Shown: positions 59,374 through 64,000 of the stretch, piece after piece
Numbering within the stretch: position 1 is the first letter of the stretch
Layout of the letters: each line of letters opens with the position of its first letter
From: Palsa-459 sp963841965
GTDB lineage: Bacteria > Actinomycetota > Acidimicrobiia > Acidimicrobiales > RAAP-2
Direction of reading: 5' to 3'
DNA: 64,000 nt
Assembly (NCBI GenBank): GCA_963841965.1
Contig: CAWJES010000004.1
Span: 248,001 to 312,000 of the forward strand
Notes under the pieces: model-generated
Told to the model about the DNA's origin: nothing
Database searches by the model: none
The model's input: only the letters and a program-made list of their open reading frames with translations
Made by a program: the position numbers and the translations under genes

Positions 59374-60084
59374 ATGACGCGGTCCGGCCCCCCTCGCTCG
59401 AGCGCGAGGATGACGGCGGCGGTCGCCGTGACCGTGCTCGCCGTCGGCGCCGTGCTCGCGGCATGCGGCGGGCCGTCCTCGAGTTCCACGACGACAACGA
59501 CACCGGCAGGGTCGAACACCGGCGCGGACTCGCTCCTCAATCAGCTGCGCGCCCTCGGCTCGCAAGCAAGCGCGGCGAGCCGCTCGACCTTCCAGGCCAC
59601 ATGGGCTGCGACGTCCAATGCGACGACGACCACAGTGACCCTGGCGCAGTCCCCGCCGAAGTCCAAGTTCTCGACCAGCTCGGGTGGAGTCGTGCTGAAC
59701 GACGGCACCGCCACCTACTTCTGCTCGAGCAGCGCGACGTGCCTCAGGGAGACGACCGTGAATCCGCTCTCCTCCCTCGTCGGCCTCTACAGCGGCCAGG
59801 CGTTCCTGGGCGTCACTCGGAGCTACTCGGACCAAGCGGCGTTGTCGGCGGCTGGGATCTCGCTGTCGTTCTCCAATGCCACGCACGGAGGCATCGCCTC
59901 GAAGTGCGTCACGCTCACTGAAGCGAAGACGTCGGCGGCGACGACGTGGTGCGTCTCGAGCAGCGGCATTCTGACCCACTGGTCTGCGGGCGGCTCGTCG
60001 TTCGAGCTCACGACCTACTCGTCGACGGTCGATGCGAACGAGTTCTCGCTTCCCGCGGGCGCCACGGTGGTCACGATTCCATAG
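59374..60084 (+). CDS. Lipoprotein of an unrecognised family, copy 1
   Basis: 236 residues. Signal peptide with lipobox LAAC (Cys31), then a Ser/Thr-rich linker. The body has features shared with the next two genes: TFQATWAA, VTLAQSPPK, a Cys pair in YFCSSSATC, LSFSNATHGGIASKCVTL and TTWCVSSSGILTHW. Start ATG at 59374 preceded by GAGGAGGGG. Membrane-anchored extracellular protein; function unknown. Confidence 0.8.
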   Translation: MTRSGPPRSSARMTAAVAVTVLAVGAVLAACGGPSSSSTTTTTPAGSNTGADSLLNQLRALGSQASAASRSTFQATWAATSNATTTTVTLAQSPPKSKFSTSSGGVVLNDGTATYFCSSSATCLRETTVNPLSSLVGLYSGQAFLGVTRSYSDQAALSAAGISLSFSNATHGGIASKCVTLTEAKTSAATTWCVSSSGILTHWSAGGSSFELTTYSSTVDANEFSLPAGATVVTIP

Positions 60085-60201
60085 CGACCTGGTGGCGGCA
60101 CCTACACCGGGGTGATGCCCGCGAGGGAAGTGGCCGCGAGTACAATCGCTATTCGGCCGACCGTCGTGTCCGCCCATCCCCAGTGAACAGAGGGCGACGA
60201 C

Positions 60202-60831
60202 ATGGCTGCAGCAAACGTTCCCCGGCGTGTGGCGGCGATGCTGTGCGCCCTCGTCGGAGGGGCGCTCCTGCTCGCGGCCTGCGGAAGCAGCCCGAGTGCG
60301 ACGCAGAGCGTCCAGCAGCAGGTCAGCGCCCTCATCGGGGCCACGCACACGAACTCCGACCCGGTCTACGCAGCGCAGGTCGTGGAGACCGAGAGCGGCA
60401 AGTCGATCACCCTGGCGGTCGCGCAAGCGCCCGGGAAGTACGTCGCGGCTGCATCGAACGGGAGCCTGGTCCTGATCTCGGACGGCGTGAGCTACAACTG
60501 CACCGACGGCATCTGCACGAAGTCCGACGCGAGCGCGCCGTCGGTCAACGAACTCGAGCCGGGGTGGAGGACGATCCTGGCTCCCGTCGCGACCGCGAAG
60601 GCGCGCAGCACGTCGAAGGCGACTGTCACCTTCTCCAAGGGAACCTACGATCACCTTGCCTCGCAGTGCGTGACCATCACGTCATCCAAGGGGACCGAGA
60701 AGGCCTGCCTCAATGCGGCCGGGATCCTCACCTACGCCAAGAACCCGACCTTCGACCTCACCCTCCAGAAGTACACGACGAAGGTCCCCGCCTCGGTCTT
60801 CACGCTGCCGGCGAACTACAAGATCAAGTAG
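60202..60831 (+). CDS. Lipoprotein of an unrecognised family, copy 2
   Basis: 209 residues. Lipobox LAAC at Cys27. Shares with its neighbours LAVAQAPGKYV, a Cys pair in YNCTDGIC, VTFSKGTYDHLASQCVTI and KACLNAAGILTYA, and four Cys in the same order. More distant than copies 1 and 3 are from each other in the N-terminal third. The 117-base gap before it contains TACAAT at 60141-60146, a possible -10 box. Confidence 0.78.
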   Translation: MAAANVPRRVAAMLCALVGGALLLAACGSSPSATQSVQQQVSALIGATHTNSDPVYAAQVVETESGKSITLAVAQAPGKYVAAASNGSLVLISDGVSYNCTDGICTKSDASAPSVNELEPGWRTILAPVATAKARSTSKATVTFSKGTYDHLASQCVTITSSKGTEKACLNAAGILTYAKNPTFDLTLQKYTTKVPASVFTLPANYKIK

Positions 60832-60916
60832 TCGCGACACCACGGCGCGTCATAGGGCGGTCGGGCGGCGACAACAGCCTCGGACGCCTGGAATAGGGTT
60901 GAACCTCGCACGACCG

Positions 60917-61621
60917 ATGGTGGACGTGGATTCGGAGATCGCCGTGGCGCGCACGCACCGAGGGACTCGAACGGCGTCGGCCGCAGCGTGCATCATGCTG
61001 TGCGGATCCCTCCTCGCAGCGTGCGGCGCCACCGTGCACGCCGCGAACGGGAGCGGCCCCGGCGCCGCGGCCAGCGCCGCGGATCGCGTCGAGCAGCTTC
61101 GCGCCACCGCCGCTCGCGCTCGCTCAGGGACCTACGCCGCCACATGGACGGTCCAGTCGTCCGGCAAGCAGACCACGGTCGCCCTTGCGCAGTCACCACC
61201 CGACGTGCTGCTGCGGCTCAGCAGCGGCGGTGCCTACCTGCGCGCCGGCCCACGATCCACGGCCTACGCGTGCACTGCCGCCGGCTGTCGGGCCGTGGCG
61301 ACCTCCAGCGCGCTGCTCGCCAGCCTCGCTCGGTTCGACGGCTCGGGCCTCGCGGCGTTCCTTGCCGCGTACGACACCCCGGACGCCGTCCGCAGGTCAG
61401 GCGCGCGGATCACCTTCTCGAAGACGAGCTATGCGGGACTGCCATCCACCTGCGTGACAGTATCGGGTCGCTCGACGTCCGAGGCCTGCGTCGCCTCCGA
61501 AGGAGTCGTCACCTACTGGTTCAGCCCCGGCACGATCCTGTACCTCGCGAGGTTCTCGCCGGCGGCGCCGTCGGACCTGTTCGTCCCGCCAGCCAGGCTG
61601 CCCGGGACGCCGACGCCGTAG
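60917..61621 (+). CDS. Lipoprotein of an unrecognised family, copy 3
   Basis: 234 residues from the ATG at 60917; lipobox LAAC at Cys36. Shares TYAATWTV, VALAQSPPDVLL, a Cys pair in YACTAAGC, ITFSKTSYAGLPSTCVTV and EACVASEGVVTYW with the two preceding proteins. The N-terminus before the hydrophobic core is long, so a later start is possible. Ends 16 bases from the convergent secreted-protein gene. Confidence 0.78.
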   Translation: MVDVDSEIAVARTHRGTRTASAAACIMLCGSLLAACGATVHAANGSGPGAAASAADRVEQLRATAARARSGTYAATWTVQSSGKQTTVALAQSPPDVLLRLSSGGAYLRAGPRSTAYACTAAGCRAVATSSALLASLARFDGSGLAAFLAAYDTPDAVRRSGARITFSKTSYAGLPSTCVTVSGRSTSEACVASEGVVTYWFSPGTILYLARFSPAAPSDLFVPPARLPGTPTP

Positions 61622-61637
61622 CCCGCAGCCTGCCGTG

Positions 61638-62399
61638 TCAGTGGCAGAGGGCCACGGCCGGCGCCGCGGGCGCGTGCGGGAGCGCGGCGTCGGTCTCCGC
61701 GTACCCGAATGCAGGCTCCCCCGTGCGCGGACCGGCTCCGACATGGAATACCGACGCCTTGATCAGGCGCGTCGTCGCATCCACCGAGTCCGTCTCGGTG
61801 ACGAGCTGCCCGTCGGACCAGGTGTATGACGTGGTGATCAGCACCTGGTTGCCATGCGCCACCATCGGGTGGAAGGCGCCCGATGTCTGCCAGGACGGCG
61901 CGCCCGCCCGGTAGGGCATGGCGTGGAACGGTTCGCGGAGGTAGCACCCGACGCTTCCGCCGACCCCGGTTGCGAGACCGGCGAACGCGGCGGCGCGGGT
62001 CACGAAGAGCTGGATCGGAGGATCGAGGACGCATGCCGTGCCCATGGCGCATGTCGGCGTCCTCGGCGTCAGCAGGTCGGTCATCCAGAGGATCCTCCCG
62101 TGGCTCTGGGCATACGTGATGGTCTCCTTGGCAGGGACGTATCCCTTCGGCACGGCGCCGAATCCCCAGTCGTAGTGGAACTTCGAGGTCTGTCCCACTT
62201 TGGAGGACATGGTCATGTACCCCGTCTGGACCTCGACGATGGCGGGCACGGCGACCATCCTTGCGACCACCCCGCTGAAGAAGTTGATGGTGGGCTCGTT
62301 GCCCGTGGGTCCGGCGAGCGCGGGGGTCGCGAGACACGCCGCACCGAGGAGCCATGCCATCGCGACCGCAGCTGGTAACGATCGTCGCGCGGGTCTCAC
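61638..62399 (-). CDS. Secreted protein, no family recognised
   Basis: 253 residues. N-terminal signal peptide (MRPARRSLPAAVAMAWLLGAACLATPALA) with Ala-X-Ala cleavage near residue 29. The mature part has segments FFSGVVARMVAVPAIVEVQTGYM and FHYDWGFGAVPKGYVPAKETI and four Cys that could form disulfides. The GTG start overlaps the lipA stop in GTGA, so it is translated with the lipoate genes, but nothing ties its role to them. Confidence 0.65.
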   Translation of the reverse strand: MRPARRSLPAAVAMAWLLGAACLATPALAGPTGNEPTINFFSGVVARMVAVPAIVEVQTGYMTMSSKVGQTSKFHYDWGFGAVPKGYVPAKETITYAQSHGRILWMTDLLTPRTPTCAMGTACVLDPPIQLFVTRAAAFAGLATGVGGSVGCYLREPFHAMPYRAGAPSWQTSGAFHPMVAHGNQVLITTSYTWSDGQLVTETDSVDATTRLIKASVFHVGAGPRTGEPAFGYAETDAALPHAPAAPAVALCH

Positions 62400-64000
62400 C
62401 TGCCGGTGCGCAGCGCGACAGGGACCGAGGCCTCGCGGGCCTCGCGGGCGTGGTAGCTGGACCTGGTGAGCGGCGAGGACTGGACGTGCGCGAGGCCGAG
62501 CGCCCGTCCCACCTCGCTGAGTGCCTCGAACTCGGCAGGCGACCAGTACCGAGCGACGGGCAGGTGGTCCGCGGTCGGCCGAAGGTACTGGCCGATCGTC
62601 GCGGTCCGCACCCCGACCGACGCGAGGTCGGCCAGCGTCGAGACCACCTCGTCGAACGACTCACCCAGGCCGACCATCATGCCGGACTTGGTCGCGAGGC
62701 CGGCCGCTGCGGCACGGGCGAGCACCGTGAGGCTTCGCGCGTATGAGGCGGACGGGCGCGCCGCCCGCTGGAGTCTCGCCACCGTCTCGATGTTGTGGTT
62801 GAGGACGTCCGGGCGCACCCGAAGGAGCGCCGACAGCGACTCGAGGTCGCCCTTGAGGTCCGACGTCAGCACCTCCACCGCGACCTGCGGACTGCGCTCG
62901 CGGATCGCGAGCACGGTCGCCGCCATCGCGCCGGCTCCGCCGTCCGGCAGATCATCGCGCGCGACGCAGGTGATGACGGCATGGCTGAGCCCCAGCCGCT
63001 CGACCGCCTCGGCGACCCGGTCGGGCTCGGTCGGGTCGAGGGGCTCTGGCCTCCGCGTGTCGACGAGGCAGAAGCCGCAGGCGCGTGTGCATCGCTCGCC
63101 GTTGACCATGAATGTCGCGGTGCCCTCGGACCAGCACTCGAAGATGTTGGGGCATCCGGCCTCCTCGCAGACCGTCACGAGCCGCAGGTCCTTCGTCAGC
63201 TTCTTGAGTGACAGGTAGTCGTCCCCCATGTTCGCGGGGACCCGGAGCCAGTCGGGCTTTCGAGCAGCAAGTCCCACGGATTGCGAGGTGTCGACCCCTG
63301 CGCGTCGAAGCATGCGGATGCGGATCGGCTCCTTCCCCGCGGTGGCACCGCCGGGATCCACGGCTGCGGCGTCCACCTGGGCATCGGGAGCAAGCCGCCT
63401 CGTGATCGCCGCAGCGAGCATGTCGGCGACGTCGCGGACACGCGCCGTCGAGCCGAGCGCACGCAACGACGTGACCGGATGGTCGGGTATGCCGCAAGGG
63501 ACGATCCTGGCGAACCACTCCAGCCCGACGTCCACGTTGAGGGCGATGCCATGGGAGGTCCTGCGTCGTCCGTCGTCGAGCCTGGTCGTTCGGACCCCGA
63601 CGGCTGCGACCTTGGCTGCAACACTGCCCCGGGGCGTCACCCACACGCCGGGGTGATCCTCCAGGAGACCCACGTCAGCGGCGGCGACTTCGGGAAGCGA
63701 CGCGCGCACGACCTCGATGACGGCGTCCTCCAACCGCTCCACGTGGGACTTCCCGGCCCCCGGGTGGTCGGCGACCGAGACGATTGGATAGCAGACGACC
63801 TGGCCGGGACCGTGGAACGTCACGTCGCCCCCACGGTCCACGGTGACTAGGTCGGCGCCGAGCAGCTCTGCGGGCACGAGCACGTTCCCCGGGTCCGTGC
63901 GGACGCCGGCGGTGTAGACGGCTGGATGCTCCAGCACCAAGAGGTAGTCGTCAGCGGCGGAGACCAGCGACCGCTGGAGGTCCAGAGCCTCGCCGTACGG
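62396..64000 (-). CDS. lipB-lipA: LipB octanoyltransferase - LipA lipoyl synthase in one reading frame (5' end beyond the window)
   Basis: One unbroken frame of 534 codons up to the right edge. The first half is LipB: EALDLQRSLV, GGDVTFHGPGQVVCYPI, AAKVAAVGVR with the catalytic Lys and IVPCGIPDHPVTSL with the acyl-accepting Cys. After a linker of about 45 residues comes LipA: KPDWLRVPANMGDDYLSLKKL, CEEAGCPNIFECW (auxiliary cluster), CTRACGFCLVDT (radical-SAM CxxxCxxC), LNHNIETVARL and SGMMVGLGE. Together they attach and sulfurate the octanoyl group on lipoyl domains. Normally these are two genes; either a true fusion or two genes joined by an indel. An internal start (MLRRAGVDTSQSVG) could give a separate LipA. 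Confidence 0.9.
   Translation of the reverse strand, partial: PYGEALDLQRSLVSAADDYLLVLEHPAVYTAGVRTDPGNVLVPAELLGADLVTVDRGGDVTFHGPGQVVCYPIVSVADHPGAGKSHVERLEDAVIEVVRASLPEVAAADVGLLEDHPGVWVTPRGSVAAKVAAVGVRTTRLDDGRRRTSHGIALNVDVGLEWFARIVPCGIPDHPVTSLRALGSTARVRDVADMLAAAITRRLAPDAQVDAAAVDPGGATAGKEPIRIRMLRRAGVDTSQSVGLAARKPDWLRVPANMGDDYLSLKKLTKDLRLVTVCEEAGCPNIFECWSEGTATFMVNGERCTRACGFCLVDTRRPEPLDPTEPDRVAEAVERLGLSHAVITCVARDDLPDGGAGAMAATVLAIRERSPQVAVEVLTSDLKGDLESLSALLRVRPDVLNHNIETVARLQRAARPSASYARSLTVLARAAAAGLATKSGMMVGLGESFDEVVSTLADLASVGVRTATIGQYLRPTADHLPVARYWSPAEFEALSEVGRALGLAHVQSSPLTRSSYHAREAREASVPVALRTGR

Overview
High-GC chromosome fragment of an actinobacterium, most likely of the Acidimicrobiia or a related deep lineage. 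This rests on gene content only: a Kgd-type fusion of the E2-like and E1 parts of 2-oxoglutarate dehydrogenase, cofC for coenzyme F420, a fused PafB-PafC regulator, a prfB-ftsE-ftsX string, many GTG starts and very tight packing with ATGA/GTGA overlaps. No rRNA, tRNA, CRISPR array, insertion sequence or phage gene was recognised.

Layout. 0-8 kb: end of a ThDP enzyme, then GNAT, xthA, fabZ and an alpha/beta hydrolase on the minus strand, facing kgd and an unusual NYN-nuclease/S1 protein on the plus strand. 8-16.2 kb: a minus-strand oligopeptide ABC transporter (fused ATPases, a TIGR01777 epimerase, binding protein, two permeases) below rnhB. 16.4-20.7 kb: a GH38 alpha-mannosidase, gpsA and cofC. 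20.7-26 kb: the least ordinary stretch, with a Lys/Ala/Pro-repeat protein resembling only the tail of HupB, a membrane-segment-free VirD4/TraG-like ATPase, a helicase-less MobF-type relaxase and a fused PafBC. 26-34 kb: moaC, an fmdB-like gene under a perfect CIRCE-type operator, the pmbA-tldD pair, dxs, rfbA, msrB and carbonic anhydrase. 34-39 kb: ftsX, ftsE, prfB and secA. 39.5-45.4 kb: sugar-nucleotide and glycosyltransferase genes (ugd, UDP-glucuronate decarboxylase-like, rfbD, rfbB). 45.4-53 kb: birA, biotin-dependent carboxylase, M20 amidohydrolase, methylmalonyl-CoA mutase large subunit, GT4 and a rhodanese-ThiF protein. 53-59.4 kb: nitroreductase, pepA, PduO-type cobalamin adenosyltransferase and metH. 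59.4-64 kb: three related lipoproteins in tandem, a secreted protein and a lipB-lipA single reading frame running off the right edge.

Links between genes. Adenosyltransferase, mutase and MetH all use cobalamin; BirA biotinylates the carboxylase encoded next to it; Ugd feeds the decarboxylase it overlaps; RfbA, RfbB and RfbD give three of the four dTDP-rhamnose steps (no rfbC here). LipB/LipA serve lipoylated 2-oxoacid dehydrogenases.

Sequence quality. At least twelve genes, including essential ones (secA, prfB, dxs), are broken by single-base indels while homology continues in another frame. About six lie in the 5' part of kgd and about twelve in secA, while 42-56 kb is clean. Where the shift can be pinned it is often one base in a short G/C run. 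I read these as assembly errors and describe the genes as whole.
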